Numbered from the stretch's first letter, positions 1 to 10,000 are shown. The stretch is DNA of 64,000 nt from Erythrobacter crassostreae (GCF_019204045.1 NZ_JAGSPC010000004.1:44044-108043); one strand, 5' to 3'. Notes: generated from the letters alone by a model not told the origin. Numbers and translations are program-made.

Positions 1-436
1 GGGCTTCGAATTCGGAAGGCCAGCAGCGATAGATGTTGTAGGCCATCACTTTCTGCCCTGCCTCGTTATAGACCTCGAGGATGATGTTCTTACGGAAATC
101 CTTGATCGAGACGTCTTTGTTGCCGGTGCCGCCTTGTTGATTATCAGCGGGCGAATTGTGGTAGTCCCAAACCTTGTTTGCCCACCGCTCAAACGCTGGA
201 TCATGGGTGACTCCGCGTTCGAGCGTGATCGCGGTATATTCGCTTTGTCTTGGCATCCGGCGGGGCAACGACGGATCGCCGCCTGATCGATGGGTGACGG
301 TTTTAGTCGATCGCGAAAGCGCGCTGACTTTGGAAATGCCAGCCACATATTTCCCGTCCCATTTGAGGCGGAATTTGTAGCTGCGATACGGATCGAGGCG
401 GTATGTCGCCTTTGGGAAATCTGTGTTCTTTGTCAT
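1..436 (-). CDS. Contractile tail inner tube protein (gp19-like), 3' end cut by the window
   Basis: About 145 residues can be read, starting MTKNTDFPKATYRLDPYRSY at an ATG at 434-436; the C-terminus lies beyond base 1. The pattern is that of the T4 gp19-like tube proteins found in phage tails and extracellular contractile injection systems: an N-terminal segment with YKFRLKWDGKYVAGISKVSAL, a middle ITLERGVTHDPAFERWANKVW and a NIILEVYNEAGQKV strand near the end. In such systems this protein stacks as hexameric rings to form the rigid tube inside the sheath. It follows the sheath gene on the same strand after a 61-base gap, the usual sheath-then-tube order. No baseplate, spike or ATPase gene is visible, so phage remnant versus injection system cannot be decided here. 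Confidence 0.85.
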   Translation of the reverse strand, partial: MTKNTDFPKATYRLDPYRSYKFRLKWDGKYVAGISKVSALSRSTKTVTHRSGGDPSLPRRMPRQSEYTAITLERGVTHDPAFERWANKVWDYHNSPADNQQGGTGNKDVSIKDFRKNIILEVYNEAGQKVMAYNIYRCWPSEFEA

Positions 437-497
437 GGCTGCTTCTCAGTCCTTGGCGAAGGATTTCGGTGCGATAGTGTTGCAATGATCGTATTCG

Positions 498-2093
498 CTA
501 AACCGGCAGGACGCTGTGTTGAATTTGTAAGGTGATAAACTCAGTCGGATCGACAGGGGCAATGCGCACGGTGATTATCACGATCCCTTGTTCGATTGAA
601 TCCAAGGTGTTGTTCGTCGCGTCGCATTGGACCGTGTAGTTGTAGAGCGCCCCTTGCTTCCCGAGGCCCGCGAGAAAGGTGCCGACTCCCAGCCGCAATG
701 AAGACCATAAGGCTTCATTATTGGGCTGGAAAACAGCCCATTGCGTGCCGCAATAGAGGGCTTCTTCCACAAACAGGCAAAGCCGCCGAATTGCAATGTA
801 TTGGAATTCATCTTCATTGGCGTCGGCACCTCGCAATGTGCGAGCTCCCCAGATTGTCGGCCCAATTTTCGGGAAAGTCCGAAGGCAATTGATCCCTAAA
901 CTGTTCAAGTGACTGTTGTCGTCATCTGACAGATCCAATTCCAGTCTGACAACTCCGCTGAGCCCAGCTGTCGCTCCTGCAGGAGAATTCCAGACCCCGC
1001 AGGCGACATCGTTGGAGGCTATGGCCCCTGAAATCGCGCCGCATGCTGGGAAGAGTGCCTCGTCCCCGTTCACCGGGTCTTCTTTGATGATCCGCGGGAA
1101 ATAGACTGCGCAATTGCGACCAACCTTGCCATCTGATGGGGTGCCGCCGTCGATACCCAATTGTGAAGGGTGGATATCGGAAAGCTCGCCGCGCTTCGCC
1201 TTATCCACCCATTCAGAGATCGGATCGATTATATAAAAGGCCCGTGCCTCTGCGGCATATTGCGCGGCCGCAGAGCGCACTGATGAGGGTAAATCCCACT
1301 CCGATTGCGGCAGGTCAGGCAGCAAACGACGATCAGGCGGGATACAAAGCAAGTTGAAAAGCTCGCATTTATCAAGCGCGTAAATCCCGGTCTTTGCCCG
1401 CCTGCTGCCAAGGTAGGTGCTGGGCTGCAGATAGGTCCCGTCATCGCCATCCACCCCTTGCGCGGTCTCGCCGTCGCCGGGCGGCGTTTCAGGCATGTGA
1501 CTGACCCGTGCGAGCGAGCTTTCTGCCGCGAGAATTTTGTCGAGCCGATTGGGGAAGGTTCGTCTTTTCCCTTCCATGGAAACAGACAGGTTGAGGTACC
1601 GCTCTACCGAAACAGCCTTCCCTTTTGAATCGGTCAGCGTCAATGTGAGGTTGAACAAGTCATCCTTGCCAATGCCGTATTGGTCTTTGAATTGCGCTGC
1701 TGTTTGCTCGTTGATCCCGTTGGTATCGATCTTGGCACTCAGCATGTTGCCCCACCGCCCCGGATCGGCTGCTTGCAAGGTCAGCGGACACTGAAAACTC
1801 AGCCTTGCGGCTCCGCGCCCGATCGCAGGCTCAAACAACCGGATTATGAGCGCCTGGCCCCCGCCGTTCTCGAAAAAATCCTGAACCGCATAACTCATTG
1901 GATAGTCATGCTGGAGGCCGCCGAAATAGCGGCGGAAATCCTGAAAGTTGAAAATAGGGGTTGGCTCTTCGACTGCTCCGGAGATTGCTCGTCCAACGAA
2001 AGCGGTGATGTTGGTAACGACCGGGGCTATCGAGTGCGAATTGCTTGGAAGCTCTTCAGCATACACACCCGGATAGGACACTTCGATTGGCAT
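498..2093 (-). CDS. Contractile tail sheath protein
   Basis: A 531-residue protein starting MPIEVSYPGVYAEELPSNSH, a typical sheath N-terminus (the short YPGVY segment before a PxxTNITAFVGRA strand). The C-terminal part contains a WGARTLRG motif near two thirds of the length, followed by YIAIRRLCLFVEEAL and a final domain ending TEFITLQIQHSVLPV, as expected for the inner sheath domain that handshakes between subunits. The sheath surrounds the tube and contracts to drive it through a target membrane. The start is supported by a TGAGGAAAC ribosome site just upstream of the ATG. The tube gene follows 61 bases downstream. Length fits single-sheath injection systems and phages alike. Confidence 0.9.
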   Translation of the reverse strand: MPIEVSYPGVYAEELPSNSHSIAPVVTNITAFVGRAISGAVEEPTPIFNFQDFRRYFGGLQHDYPMSYAVQDFFENGGGQALIIRLFEPAIGRGAARLSFQCPLTLQAADPGRWGNMLSAKIDTNGINEQTAAQFKDQYGIGKDDLFNLTLTLTDSKGKAVSVERYLNLSVSMEGKRRTFPNRLDKILAAESSLARVSHMPETPPGDGETAQGVDGDDGTYLQPSTYLGSRRAKTGIYALDKCELFNLLCIPPDRRLLPDLPQSEWDLPSSVRSAAAQYAAEARAFYIIDPISEWVDKAKRGELSDIHPSQLGIDGGTPSDGKVGRNCAVYFPRIIKEDPVNGDEALFPACGAISGAIASNDVACGVWNSPAGATAGLSGVVRLELDLSDDDNSHLNSLGINCLRTFPKIGPTIWGARTLRGADANEDEFQYIAIRRLCLFVEEALYCGTQWAVFQPNNEALWSSLRLGVGTFLAGLGKQGALYNYTVQCDATNNTLDSIEQGIVIITVRIAPVDPTEFITLQIQHSVLPV

Positions 2094-2339
2094 ATTGTTT
2101 CCTCAGTGCGGGTTGTTGTCAGATCCTGGTTGTGGGAGCGCAACGTCTATCACAATTCTAACATCTCGTTCGCCGCAACAGCATAGCACGCGATACCGAG
2201 TAACAAGCTGAGTAAAGCTGATCCCGTCATCGAGCGTAAGAATAAGATCGACGGATGATGAGAAATCACCTTCCGCAACAATTGACGCAACCTGTAAGCC
2301 TCAGTTAGCTTCGCGGGTGTGTTCGGACGAGGGGCTTTG
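2094..2339. promoter_or_regulatory. Divergent intergenic region between sheath and Crp-like regulator
   Basis: This 246-base gene-free stretch separates the minus-strand sheath gene from the plus-strand regulator and must hold promoters for both. I see no clear palindrome that would fit a Crp/Fnr site and no confident -35/-10 pair. The open frame crossing it on the minus strand runs into the regulator gene in antisense and has no support. Confidence 0.4.
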
Positions 2340-2993
2340 ATGAATTTGGACCAACGATCGGCTGTTCTTTCGGCCTTGCTCGATTGTTCTGTGGAGGCTG
2401 CGGCTGCGCTCGCAGCGCGGATGCAGAGCCGCGATTTCGATGCCCGCGACACACTTTGCCATCAGGGCAGCGTAAGGCGTCAACTCTGGCTTATCCTAGA
2501 GGGTACGGTCCAGCTTCAGGCGATCTCTGCAGAAGGGCAAGCGACTATCATCTCGGCCTTTGGTCCGGGAGAATTGATCGGCGGCGCGCCGGACGACTAT
2601 GAAAGCGCCTACGACATTTGCGCTCTCACACCGGTTGAGGCTTTGGAAATCGATGGCCTTCAATTGCGACAGCTCTTGATGGATTGGCCGGAATTGGGAG
2701 CGGGCCTGTCGCGAATTTACGCAGGTCAATTGGATGCAGTGCTCGACCGGCTGGCAGCACGAGTGACGCTTTCCGCGGCAGGCCGGTTTTACAGAGAGCT
2801 TTTGCGGATTGCGGGCCCATCCGATACGATCTCACCGGCGCCCATCATCGCCGCCGTTGCTCTGTCAGCGCAAACAACGCGCGAGACCGGTTCACGCGCC
2901 ACCAGCGCAATTGAACGACGCGGTATCATAGCGCGGGACAGCGTAAGCCTTACTATCGTCTCTCGTAGGCAGCTTGAGGATTTGGTCCTTTAA
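2340..2993 (+). CDS. Crp/Fnr-family transcriptional regulator
   Basis: A 217-residue protein if read from the ATG at 2340 (MNLDQRSAVLSALLD); a GTG at 2319 would add seven residues. The N-terminal half (about 20-130) is a cyclic-nucleotide-binding-like beta roll: DTLCHQGSVRRQLWLILEGTV, then ISAFGPGELIGGAPD, the equivalent of the phosphate-binding FGELA segment of Crp, here without the Arg-Ser pair expected of a true cAMP binder. The C-terminal part is a winged helix with TTRETGSRATSAIERRGII, matching the Crp recognition helix pattern. It has no Fnr-type N-terminal cysteine cluster. It is divergent from the contractile sheath gene and may control it, which is inferred from position only. Confidence 0.75.
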   Translation: MNLDQRSAVLSALLDCSVEAAAALAARMQSRDFDARDTLCHQGSVRRQLWLILEGTVQLQAISAEGQATIISAFGPGELIGGAPDDYESAYDICALTPVEALEIDGLQLRQLLMDWPELGAGLSRIYAGQLDAVLDRLAARVTLSAAGRFYRELLRIAGPSDTISPAPIIAAVALSAQTTRETGSRATSAIERRGIIARDSVSLTIVSRRQLEDLVL

Positions 2994-3002
2994 GGAAGCG
3001 GA

Positions 3003-4493
3003 TCAAAAGCGCGCCTGCCAAAGCGAGATCGCGCCATAGAGCGACGGGATTTCGCCGATCTCTTCCGTCTTGATTTCTTGATCGAGGGTCTTGGCGACAA
3101 ACGCCGTCATTCGGTCAACGTGCAATTGACCCGGCTCGGCCGTCTTTGCGAGCAATTCTACCATTTCTATTACAGACCGCATCGGCGCGCTGTTATCGGT
3201 GACAGTGATCGCCATACCGATGTCGCACGTAGGGAAAGCCTGTAGGCACTTCCTAGCGAAGTTGAGGCAGTTTTCGAGCGGCACGTTGAAAAGACATCCA
3301 TCGGGATGCACGATAACTCTGGCGCCATAGTCTTGAGCGATGCTGGTCAGGGTTGTCAGTTCACATCCAACAGCGAATGCTAGCCCGATCAATTGCATGT
3401 CTAGCTGATTTTCGGCGCTGTTGGGGTTCTTGCCCAATCGAGGCGTTTCAATCCGCATCATAGAGCGATTTGCGCTCAGCCATTTTTCGATATGCGGCCG
3501 CTCCGCTTCTCCAGGAGCAGCGATTGTAAGGGCATGAGACTGGCTGCGCAGAACAAAGGACTGGCGCAGGCACTGGCCCATCGAAATCAGGCTCGCCAGT
3601 TCGATCCGAAGGGCGAAGGGACAGGTGTCGGGCAGCAGATAATCTGCCAGAACATCGACCTGCGCTGCTTGGTTCAACAAAGCATCGAACCGAGCCGTCC
3701 AGTTTTCGCCGAATGGTTCAACCGAAGTCTTGCGGAACTCCCCAATCGCCATTGGAAGCGTCACATGCAGCTGCGCACCGGCCGCAACAGCAGCTTCGGC
3801 AATCATGATATCGGCACCTGCGGCGAGCGCGCCAAAGGCATAGCCGGGTCGCAGGGCGGCGATGGCTTCATCTATCGCCTCGTGTAAGCCAAACGCATTC
3901 GGATCAAGCCCGATCAGTCCGCTGAAATGGATTGATGCGGGAGGCCGGTAGCCATCTAGCCATTTTGCATCACCGTGTTGTGCGGCGATGATGCGCTCAA
4001 ACTGGCCAATAGTCGCGGCAAGATCCTCATGCGCCAAAGGCTGTTTCGCGATCCCGGCGGAAAGCGCGGTCTTAGCCTGCGCATGATTGCCGAGCAGGAG
4101 CAAGGCTTCGGCGCGTGTCGCTTCCCGCCAGTACGGCGTTTCGCCTTCGTCAGGATCGGCGTTGAGCATGTCCAGCGTTTGCTGCGCATGCGTTCGGGAT
4201 TGTTCGGCATCGCCGGCAAACATCGCGAGTGAAGCCGCGTTTATAAGCGGATAGGTATCGCGCTCGCATTCAAACGCCGCAAGGTATGCCGCCAACGCTT
4301 TTTGATACAGATCATGCCGCTCAGGGACTGTCGCAAGCCGGGCATGATCCTTTAACAGCCTGCCATTCAGCGTTAGAAGCTTGGGATCATCCTTATGTTG
4401 ATCGAGACCCTGCCCGCGAAACAAGCGCAAAGCCCGCGCCGGATTTCCGGCACGGGCGATACGCAGAATGGTGCTGTGTTTTTGCATCGTCAA
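3003..4493 (-). CDS. TPR protein with SLOG-like and degenerate cyclase-like domains
   Basis: 496 residues, no signal peptide, so probably cytoplasmic. Residues 1-175 are helical and resemble the TPR-like TRAFs-binding family (AYLAAFECERDTYPLINAAS, then WREATRAEALLLLGNHAQA). Residues 185-325 contain HFSGLIGLD at 189-197, then GALAAGADIMIAEAAVAAGA from 221 and an aliphatic HVTLP strand, a pattern I associate with SLOG nucleotide-binding folds. The last part (about 365-475) looks like a class III cyclase: GARVIVHPDGCLF in place of the usual GDG loop, and PGQLHVDRMTAFVA in place of the PGEVYVSEAF end. The metal-binding Asp of the first strand and the NRAAR-type segment are absent, so it is probably inactive or a binding domain. 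It lies 28 bases from the gene at 4522. Domain calls are by eye; the TPR part is firmest. Confidence 0.55.
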   Translation of the reverse strand: MTMQKHSTILRIARAGNPARALRLFRGQGLDQHKDDPKLLTLNGRLLKDHARLATVPERHDLYQKALAAYLAAFECERDTYPLINAASLAMFAGDAEQSRTHAQQTLDMLNADPDEGETPYWREATRAEALLLLGNHAQAKTALSAGIAKQPLAHEDLAATIGQFERIIAAQHGDAKWLDGYRPPASIHFSGLIGLDPNAFGLHEAIDEAIAALRPGYAFGALAAGADIMIAEAAVAAGAQLHVTLPMAIGEFRKTSVEPFGENWTARFDALLNQAAQVDVLADYLLPDTCPFALRIELASLISMGQCLRQSFVLRSQSHALTIAAPGEAERPHIEKWLSANRSMMRIETPRLGKNPNSAENQLDMQLIGLAFAVGCELTTLTSIAQDYGARVIVHPDGCLFNVPLENCLNFARKCLQAFPTCDIGMAITVTDNSAPMRSVIEMVELLAKTAEPGQLHVDRMTAFVAKTLDQEIKTEEIGEIPSLYGAISLWQARF

Positions 4494-4521
4494 ATTCAGA
4501 GAACAGTTGCCCGAAACTCGC

Positions 4522-5202
4522 TCACCCTAAGTCCTGAACGAAGTAAGAGGCGGCCGCCAAATGAGGACCGCGATGAGCAAATTCATGACTATGATCTCTA
4601 TCAAGGTGTTCGTGATCAGAGTGATCGGACAGGTGCCGTCCGGAATGGGAACCGGAGACCATCACAACTGGCAGAGCGGTGTCTGACTCAAACTTGGCCA
4701 CCAAATTCAGGCAGAAAGGGATCGCGATAGAGTCAAACTTAAGCTCCTTTAGCGCACAGGCCGCCGGCGAAGATTGGATACGATCCGCGTCAATTACAAC
4801 CTTTGCAAGTCTGCCGCCCTCCCAAACCTGCTGCTCTACTATGACGCTGCCAAAGTCCCGCCCGATGCTTTCTCCTGATGGAGCGATGCCGAAGGCCACT
4901 GGAGATGCAAACTTGACGCCGTGATCATGTGAATGGAGAACGTTTTCATGTTTGAAGGCGGTGTCGGCAATCAGGAAAATGTAGGTGTGCAGTTCTTTTG
5001 AACCGGATACAATATCAAGTGCCCGTTCCCCGCTTGGAGGTTCTGAATCTCTTGAGAAATTTTCAGAGTCTTCAAGTGTTTGAATATTGCCAACAGGATC
5101 TGCCAAGAACTCATCCAATTTGGCTTCTGAGTCGATTTTCTTGATGTTTCGGTACTTGAGCCAATCACCCGCTCTGTGTATCTCTAATACGGTGTAATCC
5201 AT
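4522..5202 (-). CDS. Unrecognised protein with histidine-rich C-terminus
   Basis: 226 residues from the ATG at 5200-5202, which has a GGAGG ribosome site seven bases upstream. The ATG shares one base with the TAA of the TIR gene upstream, so the two are probably translationally coupled. I do not recognise the family. The first 180 residues are a mixed alpha/beta sequence without signal peptide or membrane segment. Residues 184-214 contain ten histidines interleaved with Asp, Glu and Ser (GSHSGRHLSDHSDHEHLDRD and on), a composition typical of metal-binding tails. The conserved placement between a TIR protein and a SLOG/cyclase-like protein suggests it belongs to the same pathway, as sensor, substrate or effector; this is inference from the operon only. 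Confidence 0.7.
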   Translation of the reverse strand: MDYTVLEIHRAGDWLKYRNIKKIDSEAKLDEFLADPVGNIQTLEDSENFSRDSEPPSGERALDIVSGSKELHTYIFLIADTAFKHENVLHSHDHGVKFASPVAFGIAPSGESIGRDFGSVIVEQQVWEGGRLAKVVIDADRIQSSPAACALKELKFDSIAIPFCLNLVAKFESDTALPVVMVSGSHSGRHLSDHSDHEHLDRDHSHEFAHRGPHLAAASYFVQDLG

Positions 5203-6809
5203 TAATAATCCTCCATTTTTTTGTTCAAATCTAACCCTCGATCGCGATAGGCTACCCATTTTTCATTCTTGGGTTCCAGTTCTGCGAGGGTGGCACTGAT
5301 TGAAATAGCTTCTTTGAGAAGCTTACCAATTTGGGCTGTATCTAGATTGGCTTCATTCAGGATATCAGCGTGCCTGAATATCAACTCCATCCTCTGTTCC
5401 GCGATCCACGTGTCGTTCGGATTTTCAGCGAGTAGCGCTTCAGAGGTTGCAAGCGACTCTTGCGAATATGAGTTGTAAGCATCGCGGTTCAACGCGATGA
5501 ATTCGCCATGCGCTAGCCATATTAGGTGAAACGCTAAATCGTACTCAAATCCTTTCTGGTCTTCACCTAGCTTGAGGGCTTGTCGATTGAGGGACACGGC
5601 TTCTTCAAGCATTTCCCGGGCCTGTTGATTGAAAGTATCTTGCCGGACAAAGAGCGCGCCTTGATTCGCGTACACATATGCAGCCTCTCGGAGCCATTTT
5701 TGGCGGGTTTGACCCCATTGTTTGATTGAGGTGATTTGGCCTCTTGCCGAATCAAACCAGTCTAACGCCTTCGCATAATTCCCAGTCCTAACCTCCAAGG
5801 CGCCAATCCGGTTCTCGCTAATTGCATGTTCCAATATCCGGGCGGGATCATCTGGATTGGCTTTCAGATCTAGTTCTGTGGCTCTGAATGCCAACAGATA
5901 GTGCTGACGGGCCTGATCAAAATCGCCAAGCCGTTCATAGTCCATGCCCGTGATCTCCACGAGACGCGCGCACGTCCGTTGGCCGTCTTCAAGAGACTGA
6001 ACAATACGTTCTTGTTCCTCGCAATAGCTCAGAATTCGGTCATAGAAGCCCATCGCGATTTCAAGCTTCCCGATTGCCACCATTTCTTCTCGAAACTCGG
6101 TCAGAAAATAAGCATTAAACTCTTGGGTCGTCCTTGATTGTCGTTGCGCTTCGTTGCGCGCCTGAACTGCGATTGTCGTCATGGCGGTCATTACTATGGC
6201 TATGAAAGCGAGCATGCCCGTGATGGTCGTCACGCGGCGTAATTGCCTTTGACTGTCGCGCTGGATCAAAGCATCGAGCGGCACTCCGGCGATCCCTGCG
6301 ACGACTTTTAGAAAGCCGAGCTTCCATCCGTCGCCCTCCCTGCGCAGGTCCGCGGCTAGCGGTTCGATTCCGCCCGTGGTCAATGCTGAAGGAAACGCCG
6401 CCTTCGGCTCGCCATCGACTATTGCGGCAAGGATAGGGCGGGTAGGGTGCTGCTCCCTGAAGTAAGCGATCTCTTGGCCGACCCAGTGGGATGATTTGGC
6501 AGCCGGCGAGCAGACAACAACCAGCACCTGAGAGCCATCCAAAGCCGCTCTAACCGCTCCTGACAGGTCTTCAGCCGCAGAAAGGTCCTCCCGGTCTCGG
6601 AATACCTTGCCAAGCTTACCGGGTTCGCCATTCAGCGATCGGACAGAACCAAGACCCTTGGGCAAGCGGTAGGCCTCGATTTGTCTATGAAGCTTACGAA
6701 CAGCTTTGCCGTCGGCGTGACTGTAGCTGATGAATGCACCAAAATAATTCTGGTGCTCATCCTCTGTTTCGGACGTGACACTTGACTGATTTTCCAATGC
6801 AACCCCCAA
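5202..6809 (-). CDS. TIR-transmembrane-TPR protein
   Basis: 535 residues. A TIR domain covers about 22-165: YFGAFISYSHADGKAVRKLH at 22-41, the middle strand QVLVVVCSPAAKSSHW, and E113 in WVGQEIAYF, the position of the catalytic glutamate in TIR NAD-hydrolysing enzymes. One membrane helix follows at about 194-215 (ITGMLAFIAIVMTAMTTIAV). The rest (about 225-530) is helical with TPR-like repeats such as YERLGDFDQARQHYLLAF and NRIGALEVRTGNYAKALDWF. This puts TIR and TPR on opposite membrane faces or makes a membrane-anchored sensor. The start is uncertain: the first codon is TTG at 6809 without a good ribosome site; a TTG at 6797 follows a G-rich stretch. It heads a three-gene minus-strand unit with overlap to the next gene. 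Confidence 0.8.
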   Translation of the reverse strand: MGVALENQSSVTSETEDEHQNYFGAFISYSHADGKAVRKLHRQIEAYRLPKGLGSVRSLNGEPGKLGKVFRDREDLSAAEDLSGAVRAALDGSQVLVVVCSPAAKSSHWVGQEIAYFREQHPTRPILAAIVDGEPKAAFPSALTTGGIEPLAADLRREGDGWKLGFLKVVAGIAGVPLDALIQRDSQRQLRRVTTITGMLAFIAIVMTAMTTIAVQARNEAQRQSRTTQEFNAYFLTEFREEMVAIGKLEIAMGFYDRILSYCEEQERIVQSLEDGQRTCARLVEITGMDYERLGDFDQARQHYLLAFRATELDLKANPDDPARILEHAISENRIGALEVRTGNYAKALDWFDSARGQITSIKQWGQTRQKWLREAAYVYANQGALFVRQDTFNQQAREMLEEAVSLNRQALKLGEDQKGFEYDLAFHLIWLAHGEFIALNRDAYNSYSQESLATSEALLAENPNDTWIAEQRMELIFRHADILNEANLDTAQIGKLLKEAISISATLAELEPKNEKWVAYRDRGLDLNKKMEDY

Positions 6810-6980
6810 TCAGCTTTGGAAAAGTGAGCGTATGCTATCGATTGTTAGTCTTGGGGTGTAGCGAATTCTTGATCTTGATGGGGATTGGGCAAGAGAATTC
6901 GGAAGACGAGATCGCTTGAACCGTCTTTATTGGACGCACGAGGCTATTTCTCACGGCGGGCAAAGCCGAACCTAAAAACC

Positions 6981-7016
6981 AAAAGAGGCGCCGCCAGGAG
7001 AGTTTGGCGACGCCTC
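6981..7016 (-). terminator. Rho-independent terminator of the first TonB receptor
   Basis: A 12-base-pair inverted repeat (arms 6985-6996 and 7005-7016, GAGGCGCCGCCA against TGGCGACGCCTC, one mismatch) with an 8-base loop. Read on the minus strand it is followed by a T-rich run (TTTTGGTTTTT). It lies just beyond the stop codon of the receptor gene. Confidence 0.8.
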
Positions 7017-7059
7017 GAAACCAACCGAAGTCAGTCTTGGGTTCTATGTTCTTCTGGCG

Positions 7060-10000
7060 TTAGAAACGCAGCGTCGCACCAAAGGTGATCCGGCGATCCG
7101 GAAGTCCTTGGAAGCAGAGCAACGCGCCGGAGTTCACACAGCGCTGTGTGATATCCGATTTGGTCAGGTTCACACCTTCCGCGCCGATATTCAGCCACTC
7201 GGTCACGTCGTAGGTGACGCTTGCGTTCAACTGGCCGCGAGCTTCCGTTACTGTCGGGAAGCCGAGGGTCGAGTTGAGCGATGCACCGCCAGCTGTATCC
7301 AGCGTACGGAACGCGTCACGCCATGTGTAGCGTGCACGAGCCGACAGGCCGTACTTCTCATAGTAAAGCGTCGCGTTGTACGCATTCTCTGAGAAGTCGA
7401 GCAGACCCTGAACCGCAGTCACAGGAACTGCGATGCCGGGGTTGATCGCTTGGAAGATATCTTCGCCGCGGCCCGAGTTTTCATTGGTCGCCTGACCACC
7501 ACCAAATTCCTGGTAGGTGTAGTTGGCGATCACACCAAAGCCCGATGCAAAGCCAAGTGTGTCTTCGAACTGCGACAAATCATACTGAAACGCGACTTCG
7601 ATACCGGTTTGGGTCGTCGTTGCCGTGTCGTTGATGATTGTTTGCAGCGGAACACACAGGCCGTTGCCGATCGTTGGCGACAGAACGTTGCGATCCGGAA
7701 CCGGGTTAAAAATACCGCCACCTTCACACGGCGCAGTGATATCGCGGAAGCCATTGGCATCTTCGACGGCATCTTCAACTTGGGTCACGAACAGGTTCGT
7801 ACGATCCTTGTGGAAGAAGCCGATGCTGATCAGCGAAGACGGTGCAAAATACCATGCCAAAGAAGCATCGTAAGATTGCACAGTTTCCGGAGCCAGGTTC
7901 GGGTTACCCAAAGACACTGGATTGTTCGGACCGGTCGGGAATGTCACGGAAAGCGACAGATCGTCAAAGTCCGGGCGGTTGATGTCTTCGGTGTAGCTTG
8001 CGCGGAAGACAAGATCATCAGTGATATCAGCGATCAGGTTAACCCGTGGAAGCCACTCATCGTAGCTGCCGCGTGATGTGATCGGAGAAACCACTCCGTT
8101 GGCGACAGTGTTGCCGAACGAATCGATTTCCGAACTCACCCAGCGCAGGCCGATATTACCGCGGATCGGGCCGGTTTCGAAGTTCAGCTGACCGTAAACG
8201 GCGTTGGTTGTCTCTTCGATACGGAACGAGCCTGACAGGTTGCCCGGTGCGTTCGGATCGAGGTCCGAAAGAAGACGGTTCCCGTTGGCGATCTGTGCTT
8301 GGCCACCTGGGGTTGAATCAAGCGCGGCCTGAAGCTGCGCGAACACAGCGTCACGATCAGAGAAAGCACGGTTTGGATCGATCAGAACGAAGTTGCGGAA
8401 GGCAAGTTCGCGGCCATCGGCATCCCCAAAGTTGCTTGGGCCAGCGACAAGCAAGTCGGCGAACAGCGTGCCGCTTGGGCTGTTTGCAATCGCCCCGGTT
8501 CCAAAGGTGGAACGGACTTGATCAAACTGTGTCGATGTATCGTTGAAACGATAACCCAGATCGAACGATGTGAAGAACGGAGTGAGGTCTTCCAGATCGA
8601 GCGTGGTGTCGATGCGGAAAGCGGTTTCTTCGTTCTGCGTGCGGTTGTTGCTGTTTGTAACCGCATCCAGGACAACGTTGGCGCCGCTGAGATCGGTTAG
8701 ATCAGCGACTGTCGGTGCGAACGGCGAGTCAAAGTTCACACCGAATGTCAGCGAGCCGCCGGACAAATCGTAGCGGAATGGCACGCTGTTATCGTTGCTC
8801 GATCCATCCAGAGGTGTCAGCGGGTTTGGGTTGATGAAGTTTAGCGTGGTGCTGAGGTTCGGGTTGCTCGAATCCGACGTCGAACGCGACGCTTCGAGAC
8901 GGGCGGAGAACCGGCCAGTTTCAAACTCGGTACCAAGGCGGTAGAGTTCGCTGGTCGTGACACGTGCGCCTGTGTCGCTTGAGAAGCGCAGGTTGGGATC
9001 ATCATCGTCGCGCGCGATGTTCGGTTCGATTGCTCCGACCAACGCGGCCTCAATCGATCCGAGCGCGACACCGTCGAGCGAACCGAAATTCACAGTTTCA
9101 AACTGGTTTGGCACATTGTTGAAACGGAGCGAGCTTACGCCCGAGCCTTGAACGCGCGAGCTATCTTGCGTGCGAGTTTGATCGTTGTAGATCGTGTCGA
9201 AAAAGAACATCAAATTGTCGTTCGGTGCGTATTCGATCGAACCAGCAAAGTTGATGGTCTCGTATTCGAAGTTTTCGAGTTCCTGATTGAGGAACTGAAT
9301 ACCGAGATAGTTGAATGCCGGTCCAGGTGACCCATCAGCAGCGACGCCCGCGCCTGTAAGAACCACAGTGTCACGGTCGACACGCGGACGGAACGATGTG
9401 GCTTCCTGTTCGGAATAGCTGCCGCTCAATACAATGCCGAGCTCTCCGTCACCAACTTGCCATACATCGCCAAAGCTTGCGGAGATGCGCGGTGTGATGC
9501 TGTCTGAAAGTTCGCTGTATTCGCCTTGTGCACGAACAGAGATGATCCGGTCGGCGATGTCGAGCGGGCGGATCGTGCGCAGGTTGACGGTACCGCCGAC
9601 AGAACCTTCGATAGTGTCAGCAGTTGGCGCCTTGATAACTTCAACGGAGCCGATGATGGCCGGGTTGATGTCTTCAAAGCTGATGCCGCCGCGGCCTGTG
9701 CCGGCGGAAACGGTTTTAACGCCGTTGATCAGAACTTGGTTGTCATTGGTACCACGGATCTGGACGCCGGTGCCGACGCCAGCAGTACGGGTGATTTGAA
9801 CGCCGGTGACGTTCTCAAGAACCTCTGCAAGGTTTTGGTCAGGCAGTTTACCAATGTCTTCTGCCTGAATGACTTCAACAATGCTGTCTGCATTGCGCTG
9901 TTCATTCAGCGCGCTTGCGAGCGAGCTGCGAATGCCGGTCACGATGATTGTATTCTCATCAGCGTCGCTAGCAACATCGGCTGGCGAATCGCTGTCTTGT

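Noticed and set aside
2150..2452. 100-codon minus-strand frame between sheath and regulator
   Set aside because: Overlaps the start of the Crp-like gene in antisense and has no credible ribosome site, although its end is hydrophobic.
7450..8076. 208-codon plus-strand open frame
   Set aside because: Antisense to the first TonB receptor, arginine- and cysteine-rich composition typical of shadow frames, no ribosome site.
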